From assembly GCA_963932545.1 (NCBI GenBank), contig CAWVRH010000006.1:44328-108327 (forward strand): a DNA stretch of 64,000 nucleotides, read 5' to 3'. Within the stretch, counting starts at the first letter, position 1, and each line of letters begins with the position of its first letter. This DNA comes from UBA8337 sp963932545 (GTDB lineage Bacteria; Pseudomonadota; Alphaproteobacteria; RS24). Of the stretch, positions 50,923 through 61,259 are shown piece by piece. The notes beneath the pieces were generated by a model. It was not told where the DNA came from. It saw nothing but the letters and a program-made list of their open reading frames with translations, and searched no databases. The translations under genes were made by a program, and so were the position numbers.

Positions 50923-52074
50923 ATGAGCTTGGATCCGGTTCAATTTGCAGTCGATCTTATTCGCTGCCCTTCTGTTACGCCCGCCGATGCAGGCGCGCTC
51001 GATGTGCTGCAAAACGCGCTGAGCGAGATGGGGTTTGCTTGCACACGCCTGCCGTTTGACGAAGCAGGAACCGATCCGGTGGATAATCTCTATGCCCGTC
51101 TTGGCACGGGTGCGCCGCATATTTGTTTTGCTGGCCATACCGATGTAGTGCCTGTGGGTGCCGAAGCCGAATGGAAAGTCGACCCGTTTGCGGGCGAAAT
51201 TCGCGACGAGCAACTTTGGGGTCGCGGCGCCGCCGATATGAAAGGCGCCATTGCCGCTTTTGTGGCCGCGACGTCTGCGCATTTGCAAGCCAATGGCACA
51301 CCGGCTGGCTCTATTTCTTTGCTGATTACCGGCGATGAAGAAGGCCCAAGCATTAATGGCACGCGCAAAATGCTGGGCTGGTTGGAGCAACAAGGCGAGA
51401 TTATCGACGACTGTTTGGTCGGCGAGCCAACCAATCCGAAGGCTTTGGGCGACATGATAAAAATCGGTCGTCGTGGCTCGGTCAATGGCGTGGTGCGCGT
51501 GGTCGGCACGCAAGGCCATGTCGCCTATCCGCATTTGGCCGATAATCCGGTGCCGCAACTGGCAGCCTTAATGGTCGCGCTTTCGAGCGTGCCTCTAGAT
51601 GACGGCACCGAGCATTTTCAACCGTCCAACCTCGAAGTCACTAATTTCGATGTCGGCAATCCTACGACCAATGTCATTCCGGCTGAGGCCAACGCGCGGT
51701 TTAACATTCGCTATAATGACACTTGGCAAGCCGACAGCCTAAGCGCTTGGATTAAAACCCAGCTCGATGCGGCGCAAGGCTCGGCGGGCTATGAATTAGA
51801 GCTATCGCATACCGGCGATTGCTTTTTGACCGAGCCGAATTCTTTTGTCGAACAATTGAGCCGCGCGGTGAGTGCCGTTACCGGGCGCGAGCCTGAGCTT
51901 TCCACCTCGGGCGGCACGTCGGATGCGCGCTTCATCAAAGATGTCACGCGCGTGGTCGAGTTTGGCCTCGTTGGCGAGACCATGCATAAAGTCGATGAAC
52001 GCGTGCCGGTGGAAGACATTCGTAAATTATCGACGATTTATGAAACGCTGCTGTCGAGCTACTTCACGGTTTAA
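50923..52074 (+). CDS. dapE: Succinyl-diaminopimelate desuccinylase
   Basis: 383-residue M20 metallopeptidase-type enzyme. Metal ligands: FAGHTDVVP, GRGAADMKG, TGDEEGPSINGT, and the C-terminal STSGGTSDARF. LVGEPTN is also typical. Next step but one after DapD. The frame extends upstream into dapD, but the ATG at 50923, one base after the dapD stop, is the natural start. The 3' end overlaps the convergent truA by 11 bp. Confidence 0.96.
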   Translation: MSLDPVQFAVDLIRCPSVTPADAGALDVLQNALSEMGFACTRLPFDEAGTDPVDNLYARLGTGAPHICFAGHTDVVPVGAEAEWKVDPFAGEIRDEQLWGRGAADMKGAIAAFVAATSAHLQANGTPAGSISLLITGDEEGPSINGTRKMLGWLEQQGEIIDDCLVGEPTNPKALGDMIKIGRRGSVNGVVRVVGTQGHVAYPHLADNPVPQLAALMVALSSVPLDDGTEHFQPSNLEVTNFDVGNPTTNVIPAEANARFNIRYNDTWQADSLSAWIKTQLDAAQGSAGYELELSHTGDCFLTEPNSFVEQLSRAVSAVTGREPELSTSGGTSDARFIKDVTRVVEFGLVGETMHKVDERVPVEDIRKLSTIYETLLSSYFTV

Positions 52075-52840
52075 AATCAGCGGGCGCTTCTAGCCGCTCG
52101 GCTGGATAGTCGACGCGCATGAACGTAAGGCCTTCGGCCGGCGCCACTTGCGGGCATTTGGTTCGGTCGCACGCCTCTAAAACACCGCGGGCTTGCTCGA
52201 GCGAAAACTTACCATCACCAACGACTTTCAAAACGCCCGCCAGCGAGCGCACCTGATGATGTAAAAAACTCGGCGCCGAAGCGATAATCGTAAACACTTC
52301 CCCATCTTGCGAGACTTCGAGCTGCGATAGGGTCTTCACCGCCGAAGCCGCTTGGCATTGCGACGAGCGAAAGGTCGTAAAATCATGATGGCCGACGAAA
52401 ATTTTTGCCGCTTCTTGCATCGGCTCAAGCTCCAGCGGGTAAGGCACGAACCAAGCGTGGCCCAAATCGACCGTCAGGGGCGCACGGCGCGAGATGAGTT
52501 TATATTCATAATGGCGCGCCAAAGCAGAGAAACGCGCATCGAAATCATCGCGCGCGGGCGCTACCGACAAAATCGCAACGGGGGCGGGTTTTAAATGAAA
52601 ATTGAGACCTGCCATCACTTTCTCGGCCGTCCAATTGGGGTCTTCTAAATCAAGGTGGCCGACTTGGCCGCGCGCGTGCACGCCTCTATCGGTGCGCCCT
52701 GCCCCAAAGACATTCAGCCTTTGGCCGCATAATTTTTCAACCGCGTCAGACAGCGCATCTTGCACACCGCCGCCGCCACGTTGGCTTTGCCAGCCCAAAT
52801 AGGGCGAGCCGTCATATTCTATGGTGAGGCGCCAGCGCAT
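52064..52840 (-). CDS. truA: tRNA pseudouridine(38-40) synthase
   Basis: 258 residues. Starts MRWRLTIEYDGSPYLGWQSQ, and the catalytic aspartate is in AGRTDRGVHARGQVGHLD. HHDFTTFRSSQCQAASAVKTL and FLHHQVRSLAGVLKVVGDG complete the pattern. Lies 3 bp downstream of fmt; def-fmt-truA is a common operon for translation genes. Confidence 0.96.
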   Translation of the reverse strand: MRWRLTIEYDGSPYLGWQSQRGGGGVQDALSDAVEKLCGQRLNVFGAGRTDRGVHARGQVGHLDLEDPNWTAEKVMAGLNFHLKPAPVAILSVAPARDDFDARFSALARHYEYKLISRRAPLTVDLGHAWFVPYPLELEPMQEAAKIFVGHHDFTTFRSSQCQAASAVKTLSQLEVSQDGEVFTIIASAPSFLHHQVRSLAGVLKVVGDGKFSLEQARGVLEACDRTKCPQVAPAEGLTFMRVDYPAERLEAPADFKP

Positions 52841-52843
52841 TGC

Positions 52844-53767
52844 CTAGACCTTCTGTCCAGCACGGAGCCCGCGCCCGCGCATAAAATCTTCGCCGCTCAT
52901 CGCGCCCTTGCCAGCTTTTTGCACCCGCAAAAGCTCGAGTGCGCCCTGCCCGCAATAAATAATCGCGCCGTGTTTGGCCACTTCACCAGCCGTGCCATCT
53001 TCGCTCAAGGGCTGCGCCTGCAACACTTTTATGCGTTCGCCATCGGCCTCAAACCAAGCGCCGGGGAAAGGCGAAAGCCCGCGAATGTGAAAATCTAACT
53101 CGCTGGCAGAGCGCGTGAAATCTAGCCGCGCTTCGGCTTTATCAATTTTTTCCGCATAGCAAATGCCATCCGCGGCTTGGGGCTGGGCTGCCAAATCAGG
53201 CTGCGCCATCAGGGCTTGAGTTACCGCCTGTCCGCCCAATTCGGCCAGCTTATCGTGCAGGCTGGCGGCCGTGTCTTGCGGGGCAATGGCCAGCTCGCGC
53301 GACATTAAAACGGGGCCTGTATCTAAGCCCGCTTCCATTTGCATAATCGCGACGCCCGTATGCGTATCGCCTGCCATAATCGCACGCTGAATGGGCGCTG
53401 CCCCGCGCCACCTTGGCAACAGCGAGGCATGAATATTCCAACACCCTAGGCGCGGCGTATCGAGCCAGACTTGCGGTAAAATCATCCCATAAGCCACCAC
53501 AATGGCCAGATCCGCATCGTGCTTTTGAAATACATCGAGCGCCGCCCCGTCGCGCAAACTAGAGGGCGTAAACACCTCTATGCCAGCGGCCTCGGCGGCT
53601 TGGTGGACGGGCGCTTGAACCAGCTTTAGCCCGCGCCCCTGTTTGGCGGGTGGGCGCGCGTAAACGGCGACAATCTCATGGTCGTTGGCCCGCGCAAAAG
53701 CTTGCACGGCACGAAACGCGGAGACCGCAAAATCGGGGGTTCCCATGAAGATAAGACGCAAGCCCAT
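52844..53767 (-). CDS. fmt: Methionyl-tRNA formyltransferase
   Basis: 307 residues. Start LRLIFMGTPDFAVSAFRAV, catalytic region CWNIHASLLPRWRGAAPIQRAIMAGDTHTGVAIMQME with the Asn, His and Asp of the formyltransferase, and the C-terminal OB-like domain. Formylates initiator tRNA; the product end is later removed by the def product encoded 9 bp upstream. Confidence 0.96.
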   Translation of the reverse strand: MGLRLIFMGTPDFAVSAFRAVQAFARANDHEIVAVYARPPAKQGRGLKLVQAPVHQAAEAAGIEVFTPSSLRDGAALDVFQKHDADLAIVVAYGMILPQVWLDTPRLGCWNIHASLLPRWRGAAPIQRAIMAGDTHTGVAIMQMEAGLDTGPVLMSRELAIAPQDTAASLHDKLAELGGQAVTQALMAQPDLAAQPQAADGICYAEKIDKAEARLDFTRSASELDFHIRGLSPFPGAWFEADGERIKVLQAQPLSEDGTAGEVAKHGAIIYCGQGALELLRVQKAGKGAMSGEDFMRGRGLRAGQKV

Positions 53768-53776
53768 CGGGCGATC

Positions 53777-54418
53777 CTAAAACGAGCCAGACGCAGCTTC
53801 AGACGAAGCGTCGGCCTGTTTTTCGCGTTCGGCTTTCAGTATTTTTTTCAGCACAATTTGCCGCTTTAAGCGGGACAAATGATCGAGAAAAACAATGCCA
53901 TTCAAATGGTCAATTTCATGTTGAATGCAAGTTGCCAGCAAGCCATCGCAGTCCATCTCTTGGGGCTTGCCGTCATAGTCTAAAAACGTGATACGGCATT
54001 GGGCCGGACGCTCGACATCGTCGTAAAAACTGGGAACCGACAGGCAGCCTTCTTGATAATTACGGGTCTCTTTTGACGTCCAAACCACTTCCGGATTGAC
54101 GAAATAGCGCGGGCCTTCCGTGGCTAATGGGTCGTCTTCCTCGGCCTCGTCTGGCTCATAATTTGGCTCTGAATTTAGTTCTGAATTTAGCTCTGAATTT
54201 AGCTCTGAATTCGGTTCAGATTTGCCCTTCAAATCCATCACCACCACACGCTCCGGCACACCAATTTGGATGGCGGCCAAGCCAATGCCCACAGCCGCGT
54301 ACATGCTATCCAGCATATCGTCCATCAGGTCCCGCGTCGCATCGGTTACCTCGGCCACGGGCTGAGATATGGTTTTGAGCCGCTTGTCCGGCACTTCGAT
54401 GATTTTGCGTATCGCCAT
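53777..54418 (-). CDS. def: Peptide deformylase with an acidic repeat insertion
   Basis: 213 residues, longer than the usual 170-180. Motif 1 GIGLAAIQIG, motif 2 EGCLSVP and motif 3 QHEIDHLNG (metal ligands Cys and two His, catalytic Glu) are intact; motif 1 has I in place of the common P. Between motifs 1 and 2 (residues about 67-104) there is an acidic insertion with PNSE, three LNSE and PNYE units, then DEAEEDDP, encoded by five 12-bp units. It keeps the reading frame and probably loops out. First gene of def-fmt-truA. Confidence 0.95.
   Translation of the reverse strand: MAIRKIIEVPDKRLKTISQPVAEVTDATRDLMDDMLDSMYAAVGIGLAAIQIGVPERVVVMDLKGKSEPNSELNSELNSELNSEPNYEPDEAEEDDPLATEGPRYFVNPEVVWTSKETRNYQEGCLSVPSFYDDVERPAQCRITFLDYDGKPQEMDCDGLLATCIQHEIDHLNGIVFLDHLSRLKRQIVLKKILKAEREKQADASSEAASGSF
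54155..54214 (-). repeat. 12-bp coding tandem repeat in def
   Basis: Five consecutive 12-bp units on the plus strand (CTCTGAATTTAG and variants), encoding PNSE/LNSE/LNSE/LNSE/PNYE. Confidence 0.92.
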
Positions 54419-54484
54419 GGCTTATGAAATACGCCTTGTGCGGGACAGCGTCAAGAGAGAGCCCGAATCGGATAAGTTAGGAAC

Positions 54485-55732
<1,248 letters not shown>

Positions 55733-55775
55733 CGCCGATTAACACCGCGATACCATCGCCGATTAACGGCGTGAT
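55733..55775. repeat. Imperfect duplication at the recR stop codon
   Basis: 55733-55751 and 55757-55775 share the 11-mer CGCCGATTAAC and match 16 of 19 bases, period 24. The second copy holds the recR stop codon. Convergent with rmuC. Confidence 0.6.
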
Positions 55776-56350
55776 TTCATCGCGGCCAATAGCGTTCCAT
55801 CATCGAGATAATCCAACTCGCCGCCCACCGGGACGCCATGCGCTAGGCGCGTCACGCGCACGTCTAAATCTGTCAACATATCGGTGATGAAATGCGCCGT
55901 CGTCTGGCCTTCTACCGTAGCACTGGTGGCCAGAATAATCTCGGCCACTTCCGGAGCCGCACATCGTGTCCGCAAGCTCTCGAGGTTTAACTCCTCAGGG
56001 CCAATGCCATCGAGCGCCGACAAAGTGCCGCCCAAAATATGATAGCGCCCGCGAAGGGCTTGCGCGCGCTCCAAAGCCCACAAATCGCCAACATCTTCGA
56101 CCACACATAAAATCGTCTCGTCGCGGCGCGCGTCGGCACAAATGGTGCAAGGGTCGGAGGTATCTATATTGCCGCAGGTTGTGCAGGTCACGATTTTATC
56201 TCGTGCCACACCCAAAGCCTCTGACAGGGGAATGAGCAGGCTCTCGCGCCGCCGCATGAGTTGCAACACAGCGCGGCGCGCCGAGCGCGGCCCTAGGCCT
56301 GGCAATCGAGCTAGATATTTAACAAGGGCTTCAATCTCTGGGCCGGCCAT
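55763..56350 (-). CDS. recR: Recombination protein RecR
   Basis: 195 residues. N-terminal helix-hairpin-helix KYLARLPGLGPRSARRAV, zinc finger CTTCGNIDTSDPCTIC (four Cys), then the Toprim domain (LCVVEDVGDLWALE, and GVPVGGELDYLDDGTL). Loads RecA in gap repair with RecF/RecO. The ATG overlaps the dnaX stop by one base (TAATG); the ybaB gene usual between them is absent. Confidence 0.96.
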   Translation of the reverse strand: MAGPEIEALVKYLARLPGLGPRSARRAVLQLMRRRESLLIPLSEALGVARDKIVTCTTCGNIDTSDPCTICADARRDETILCVVEDVGDLWALERAQALRGRYHILGGTLSALDGIGPEELNLESLRTRCAAPEVAEIILATSATVEGQTTAHFITDMLTDLDVRVTRLAHGVPVGGELDYLDDGTLLAAMKSRR

Positions 56351-58326
56351 TACCTATCGTTAGCCTCATCGGCCACATTACCATCGCTATCTTCGTCTAG
56401 CTCGTCTGGCGCGGCGGGCAAAGCCTCTGTGCTGGCCGTCGCCATGAATTCGCTTACCGATAATATTTCGGCACCCGGAAACGAGCTGAGGGCGGCTTTA
56501 ACGTATGGGTCTTCGCGCGCCTTATCTTCGCGCTGTTCGGCCGCCGTGCGTTTCACGGTTCCCAGCAGCGCAGCGCCTTGTTCCTGAGACAAAGAAACCA
56601 CCCAGGCTTGCCCCGTCCATTCGCGCAATTTTTTTGTGAGGTCTTGAGCGATATTGTCTTGGCCTTCGGCTAGGCGCAGCTCAAGACGCCCCGCCCGCTC
56701 GCCGGCGGCAGCTTCGAAGGATACCAAATGCACGCCGTTTTCGAGCGCATATTTCAAAGCGATATCGCGCTGGTCGGCTGCCAAATCAATGACCGCCTGA
56801 AAATCTTGCAAAACCGGTGCGCTGAATTGCACAACAGGCGCGGCTTGCGGTGAGCCAGCGCTCATGCTGGGGCCGCTAGACACAGGAGCTGATGCCCCAC
56901 TTGTTTGCGACATTGTGCCTTGCGCTGGCGGCGAAGATAAATTGGCCTGTGGCGCCGAAGGGCTGGCCGAGGCTCGTGTTGGCGCGGATGAGCTCGGCGT
57001 GCCCGCAGGCGCGCTTTCAAATTGTTTAATCAGCTCTTCCGGCGTTGGCGTATTGGCCAAATGCGCCAGACGAATAAGCACCATTTCGCAAGCTGCCTTG
57101 GCGTTCATCGCACGCGGCACATCTTCGTGGCCAGCCAGTAGAACCTGCCAAACGCGAGACAGAGCTGGCGTCGATAATTGTTCTGACGCGGCCTTTCCGC
57201 GAGCCCGCAGTTCGGCAGAGAAAGCCACATCCTCAAGCGCTGCAGGAACAAACTTCAGGCGGGTGAGCCAATGTGTCAACTCGGCCAAATCAGACAAAAT
57301 CACCACAGGATCTGCGCCCATCGAATATTGAGCTTCAAATTCTTCCAGTGCCTCCGGAACCTTGCCTTGCATCAACATATCGAACAAGTCGAACACTCGG
57401 CCACGGTCGGCCAGACCCAAAAGCGCGCGCATGGTTTCTTCGCTCAATTGCGTGTCGGCATCCATATGCGCCAAGGCGCGATCGAGCAAGGACAGCGCAT
57501 CTCGGGCCGAGCCATCGGCCGCGCGCGAGATGAGCTTTAAACCTTCATCGGGCAAATCTACGGCCTCGGCAGCGCAAACTTTGGTGAGCAGTTTTTGCGT
57601 ATCGTCCAAACTCAGACGGCGCAAATCAAACCGCTGGCAACGCGACAATACCGTAACCGGAACTTGGCGAATTTCAGTCGTCGCAAAAATAAATTTTACA
57701 TGTTCGGGTGGCTCTTCCAGCGTTTTCAGCAGCCCATTAAAAGCCGCCTTGGAGAGCATATGCACCTCATCGATAATATAGACTTTATAGCGCGCCGAGG
57801 CCGGCATATAGCGCACGTTCTCGATAATCTCGCGAATGTCGCCAATGCCTGTGCGCGAGGCCGCATCCATTTCGATAACATCCACATGCGTGCCATCCAT
57901 AATGGCACCGCAATGCGCGCCCTCTTGCCCTAAGGCAACGCTGGGCGCTTGCACGGCGTCAGAATGATAATTCAGTGCACGCGCCAAAATACGCGCCGTG
58001 GTGGTTTTACCCACCCCGCGCACGCCCGTCAGCATAAACGCATGGGCAATGCGGCCTGTATCAAACGCATTGGTTAGCGTTTGCACCATGGCTTCTTGGC
58101 CGATGAGGTCTTCAAAATTGCGCGGCCGATATTTGCGCGCCAGCACTTTATAGCTATCGCCAGCTTCGGGTTTATTGGCTTTGGACGCCTCGACTTCATT
58201 ATGACTATCCGCATCTGCCAACACATCAAAGCCAGGGGCTTCGTCAGAAAACTCAGGCGCATTGAGCTCTTCGTCTAGGGGCGCGCCATTTGCGTCCAAC
58301 TGATTTTCAATTTCATCCGATGTCAT
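56350..58326 (-). CDS. dnaX: DNA polymerase III subunits gamma and tau
   Basis: 658 residues. Clamp-loader AAA+ ATPase: Walker A GVRGVGKTTTARILARALN, DEVHMLS, sensor 1 FATTE, SRC arginine finger VLSRCQRFDLRR. Of the zinc-module cysteines only one remains (GAHCGAIMDGTHVDVIEMDAASRTG), as in other alphaproteobacterial DnaX to my knowledge. A Pro/Ser/Ala linker (about 445-505) precedes the tau C-terminal domain that binds polymerase alpha. About 60 acidic extra residues precede the AAA core. No obvious slippage A-run for gamma was checked. Confidence 0.95.
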   Translation of the reverse strand: MTSDEIENQLDANGAPLDEELNAPEFSDEAPGFDVLADADSHNEVEASKANKPEAGDSYKVLARKYRPRNFEDLIGQEAMVQTLTNAFDTGRIAHAFMLTGVRGVGKTTTARILARALNYHSDAVQAPSVALGQEGAHCGAIMDGTHVDVIEMDAASRTGIGDIREIIENVRYMPASARYKVYIIDEVHMLSKAAFNGLLKTLEEPPEHVKFIFATTEIRQVPVTVLSRCQRFDLRRLSLDDTQKLLTKVCAAEAVDLPDEGLKLISRAADGSARDALSLLDRALAHMDADTQLSEETMRALLGLADRGRVFDLFDMLMQGKVPEALEEFEAQYSMGADPVVILSDLAELTHWLTRLKFVPAALEDVAFSAELRARGKAASEQLSTPALSRVWQVLLAGHEDVPRAMNAKAACEMVLIRLAHLANTPTPEELIKQFESAPAGTPSSSAPTRASASPSAPQANLSSPPAQGTMSQTSGASAPVSSGPSMSAGSPQAAPVVQFSAPVLQDFQAVIDLAADQRDIALKYALENGVHLVSFEAAAGERAGRLELRLAEGQDNIAQDLTKKLREWTGQAWVVSLSQEQGAALLGTVKRTAAEQREDKAREDPYVKAALSSFPGAEILSVSEFMATASTEALPAAPDELDEDSDGNVADEANDR

Positions 58327-58373
58327 GCCGTTTTAGGTACCTGCTATCGTGAACGCTTTGAGTGGCAAAAATT

Positions 58374-58480
58374 AGGTGAGAGACTGGACAGGCAACCCGC
58401 AACAAGCTCGTTAGGGCTGCTTCCTTTCGGATCTGACCCGGTTGGCGAGGGGTGCGTCCGCCGCCAATCTCTCCCCTCCT
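58374..58480 (-). ncRNA. ffs: Signal recognition particle RNA, small bacterial type
   Basis: Minus-strand sequence contains the domain IV hairpin with CCGGGTCAGATCCGAAAGG followed by AAGCAGCC, the conserved Ffh-binding internal loops and GNAA-type region. The 5' GGGAGAGA pairs with 3' TCTCTCACC, and TTTTT follows (58366-58371 complement). About 107 nt. Upstream of dnaX on the same strand, as often seen. Confidence 0.95.
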
Positions 58481-58560
58481 TTATAGCAGAGGCTGGAGCC
58501 GAGACCAGCCTTTAGCGAGCCGCTTTAAATAAAAACATGGCGGATAAAAATATGGGCACA

Positions 58561-58584
58561 TTCGATAGGAGCTTCGATAGGGGG
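58561..58584. repeat. 12-bp noncoding tandem repeat
   Basis: TTCGATAGGAGC followed directly by TTCGATAGGGGG, period 12, upstream of nudC. The remainder of 58481-58669 shows no gene. Confidence 0.6.
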
Positions 58585-58669
58585 CTCAAGAGGAGACGCG
58601 AAGGCTTGCCCCTAAGGAAAAGCCATGCCAATCTGCGCCATTATTTTAAGCCGTTTACCGGAGATAGTC

Positions 58670-59614
58670 ATGGCCCTGCCCGATAACCCCATTATGTTCG
58701 CCAATAATCCGCTAGACCGAGCGGGTCATTTGCGCCCGAACCCAGACTGGGTAGCGGCCCGGCTCGCCTCCGAGGACGCTTTGATTGTGCCGCTTTGGCA
58801 ATTGAACCCGCTGGTGTTGCCAGAGCTGCAACCCGGCGATGGGCGCGATGTGGGCTATTTGCCCAAAGCCGCTTTTGGCGAGGCTTGGAGCGACACCATG
58901 CAAGTGGTTTTCCTCGGGCTTAACCGACGCCAAAAGCCATTATTTGCCGCCGACATCAGCCATATGAGCGCGCCCGAAGACATGGGGCCTTTCAAAGGCA
59001 TGGGGCATTTTGAGGATTTACGCGGCCTCGCCGCCGCTGGCGATATGGCACGCACCGAGCTGGCCATTTTGGCACAAGCCAAAGGCATGTTGGATTGGAA
59101 CCTACGCACGCCGTTTTGCGCGCAATGCGGCCACGCCAGCCAAAGCGCCGAAGGCGGCTATAAACGCAAATGCGATAATTGCGGCACAGAACATTTTCCA
59201 CGCACCGACCCAGTGGTGATTATGCTGGCCACCCATGGCGAAGATTGCTTGCTCGGGCGCCAACGCGGCTGGCCTGACGGCATGTTGAGCGCCTTGGCAG
59301 GCTTTATGGAACCCGGCGAGACATTAGAAGAAGCGGTCGCGCGCGAACTGATGGAAGAGGCCGGTATTGAAGTGTCGAATGTGAGCTATTTGGGCTCGCA
59401 ACCTTGGCCGTTTCCGGGGTCTTTGATGATCGGCTGCATGGCCAAGGCGAGCCATCGCGATATTCAGGTCGATGAAGTGGAGCTCGAAGAAGCGCGTTGG
59501 GTTCCGCGTAGCGACATTATTTCGTCGATGGCCGGCCAAGGGCCGCTTGGCGTGCCGCCCGAAATGGCCATCGCGCATCAATTGATGAAAGCTTTCGCCG
59601 AAGGCGGTGAATAG
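58670..59614 (+). CDS. nudC: NAD(+) diphosphatase / NAD-decapping Nudix hydrolase
   Basis: 314 residues. Zinc ribbon CAQCGHASQSAEGGYKRKC followed by CGTEHFPRTDPVVIML, Nudix box GFMEPGETLEEAVARELMEEAGI, and the NudC signature SQPWPFPGSLM right after it. Hydrolyses NADH and removes NAD caps from RNA. Start 58670 (GGAGATAGTC upstream) is preferred over 58625. Confidence 0.95.
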   Translation: MALPDNPIMFANNPLDRAGHLRPNPDWVAARLASEDALIVPLWQLNPLVLPELQPGDGRDVGYLPKAAFGEAWSDTMQVVFLGLNRRQKPLFAADISHMSAPEDMGPFKGMGHFEDLRGLAAAGDMARTELAILAQAKGMLDWNLRTPFCAQCGHASQSAEGGYKRKCDNCGTEHFPRTDPVVIMLATHGEDCLLGRQRGWPDGMLSALAGFMEPGETLEEAVARELMEEAGIEVSNVSYLGSQPWPFPGSLMIGCMAKASHRDIQVDEVELEEARWVPRSDIISSMAGQGPLGVPPEMAIAHQLMKAFAEGGE

Positions 59615-59634
59615 AGACCGAAGGCGCTGAATAG
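59598..59634 (+). repeat. Tandem duplication of the nudC 3' end
   Basis: CCGAAGGCGGTGAATAG (59598-59614, ending at the stop codon) is repeated at 59618-59634 with one mismatch, period 20. Confidence 0.8.
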
Positions 59635-59648
59635 GCGGAGAGTAATTT

Positions 59649-60518
59649 TTAGGCGTCTTTTAAAGCAGCGCGTTCTGGCGCGGCTTTATAGACGCCTAAA
59701 ATATCCATTTTGGAACAATAGAAATTCAGCTCTTCCAGCGCCAAGCGCACTGGCTCGCTATCGGGATGGCCTTCTATATCGGCATAGAATTGCGTCGCCA
59801 AAAATCCGTTGGGCTGATAGCTCTCGAGCTTGGTCATATTGACATTATTGGTCGCGAATCCGCCCAAGGCTTTATACAAAGCCGACGGCGTGTTTTTCAC
59901 ACGGAAAATGAAACTGGTAATAATCTCATCGCTCGGCGCATCGCTGGCATTGGGGCTGGCATTGGGGTCGGCATCATCGGGCGTCGCCGACATCACCAAA
60001 AACCGCGTGGTATTGCTTTGGCTGTCTTCAATATTTTCACGCAACACATCGAGACCATAAATCTCGCCCGCCAGCTTTGTGGCAATGGCGCCATGATTTG
60101 GCGTTTGGCTGGCACTCAAATCGCGCGCACTGCCGGCCGTATCGGCGGCCACTTGCGGTGTTAAGCTCAGTTCCGCGATAATGTTGCGGCATTGGCCTAG
60201 CGCCATTTCATGGCTATGCACATGGGTTAAATCGCTTTCCTTCGTGCCAGGCAAAGCCAGCAAACAATGGTTCACACGCATGAAATGCTCGCCGATGATG
60301 TAAAGGTTGGAGCCTGGCAGCAGCCGATGAATATCCGCCACGCGACCCGCGACCGTGTTCTCTACTGGCATCATGGCCAAATCGGCTTCGCCTGATTTTA
60401 GCGCCGCGAAAGCGTCATCAAAGGTGGCGCATGGCAAGGGTTCCATGTCGCCATATTGGGTCTGGCAGGCAATATGCGAATTGGCGCCTAGCTCTCCTTG
60501 AAATGCGATTTTTCCCAT
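59649..60518 (-). CDS. pheA: Prephenate dehydratase
   Basis: 289 residues; makes phenylpyruvate for phenylalanine synthesis, here not fused to chorismate mutase. N-terminal IAFQGELGANSHIAC, catalytic-domain motifs MMPVENTVAGRVADIHRLL and SHEMALGQCR, then a C-terminal ACT regulatory domain with NTPSALYKALGGFATNNVNMTKLES. The linker between domains carries PNAS-PNAS, encoded by two 12-bp units. kdsB lies 3 bp upstream on the same strand. Confidence 0.96.
   Translation of the reverse strand: MGKIAFQGELGANSHIACQTQYGDMEPLPCATFDDAFAALKSGEADLAMMPVENTVAGRVADIHRLLPGSNLYIIGEHFMRVNHCLLALPGTKESDLTHVHSHEMALGQCRNIIAELSLTPQVAADTAGSARDLSASQTPNHGAIATKLAGEIYGLDVLRENIEDSQSNTTRFLVMSATPDDADPNASPNASDAPSDEIITSFIFRVKNTPSALYKALGGFATNNVNMTKLESYQPNGFLATQFYADIEGHPDSEPVRLALEELNFYCSKMDILGVYKAAPERAALKDA
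59944..59967 (-). repeat. 12-bp coding tandem repeat in pheA
   Basis: CTGGCATTGGGG twice in tandem on the plus strand, encoding PNAS-PNAS in the interdomain linker. Confidence 0.85.
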
Positions 60519-60521
60519 TTT

Positions 60522-61259
60522 TTATTTTCCTTCTTTCAGCACGCGCTCGGCATGCGCCAAATCTTCGGGCGTATCGACGCCCACAGGCACCGTATCAACC
60601 ACGGCCGCCGCAATCGACATGCCCGCTTCCAGCGCCCGCAATTGCTCAAGGCGCTCGCGCAGCTCTAGGGGCGATGGCGACAGCGTAACAAATTTTTCCA
60701 ACGCTTCGCGCGTATAGCCGTAAATGCCGATGTGATGATACAGCGGGCCCTCGCCGCTGGGCGCGGTGGCACGCGTAAAATAAAGCGCGCGGCCCCTGTC
60801 GACATGGGTCAGCGATAAAACCGCTTTGACGACGTTTGGGTTATCGCGTTCTTCCGGCGAGGTAATCTCAGCCACCAGCGTCGACATGTCGAAACCTTGT
60901 AGGGTCGCCAATGTGGTTTTTACCAAATGCGGGTCTAGGGTGGGCAAATCGCCCTGCAAATTAATAATCGCGTCATGCGCGCCCGCGCCATCGACTTGCT
61001 GCAAGGCGGCATAAATACGGTCTGAGCCCGACGGCAAATCGGGGTCGGTCAACACAGCTTCGCCGCCAGCTTCGATGACAGCATCGGCCACTTCGCGCTC
61101 GGCTGCCGCCACGACCACACGGCCACAATCGGCCGCCATAGCGCGATGCCAAACCTGTACAATCATCGGCAGGCCGCAAATATCGGCCATCGGCTTATTG
61201 GGCAAGCGGGTGGAGGCCATGCGAGCTGGAATTAAAACAATCGGATTTTTAGCACTCAT
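60522..61259 (-). CDS. kdsB: 3-deoxy-manno-octulosonate cytidylyltransferase
   Basis: 245 residues. Start IVLIPARMASTRLPNKPMADICGLPMIVQVWHRA is the CMP-KDO synthetase nucleotide-binding motif; DLPSGSDRIYAAL and INLQGDLPTLDPHLV follow, then YHHIGIYGYTREALEKFV. Activates KDO for lipopolysaccharide, so the cell has LPS. Upstream is a C9 run followed by TTT and GGGGG (61274-61290). Confidence 0.95.
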   Translation of the reverse strand: MSAKNPIVLIPARMASTRLPNKPMADICGLPMIVQVWHRAMAADCGRVVVAAAEREVADAVIEAGGEAVLTDPDLPSGSDRIYAALQQVDGAGAHDAIINLQGDLPTLDPHLVKTTLATLQGFDMSTLVAEITSPEERDNPNVVKAVLSLTHVDRGRALYFTRATAPSGEGPLYHHIGIYGYTREALEKFVTLSPSPLELRERLEQLRALEAGMSIAAAVVDTVPVGVDTPEDLAHAERVLKEGK

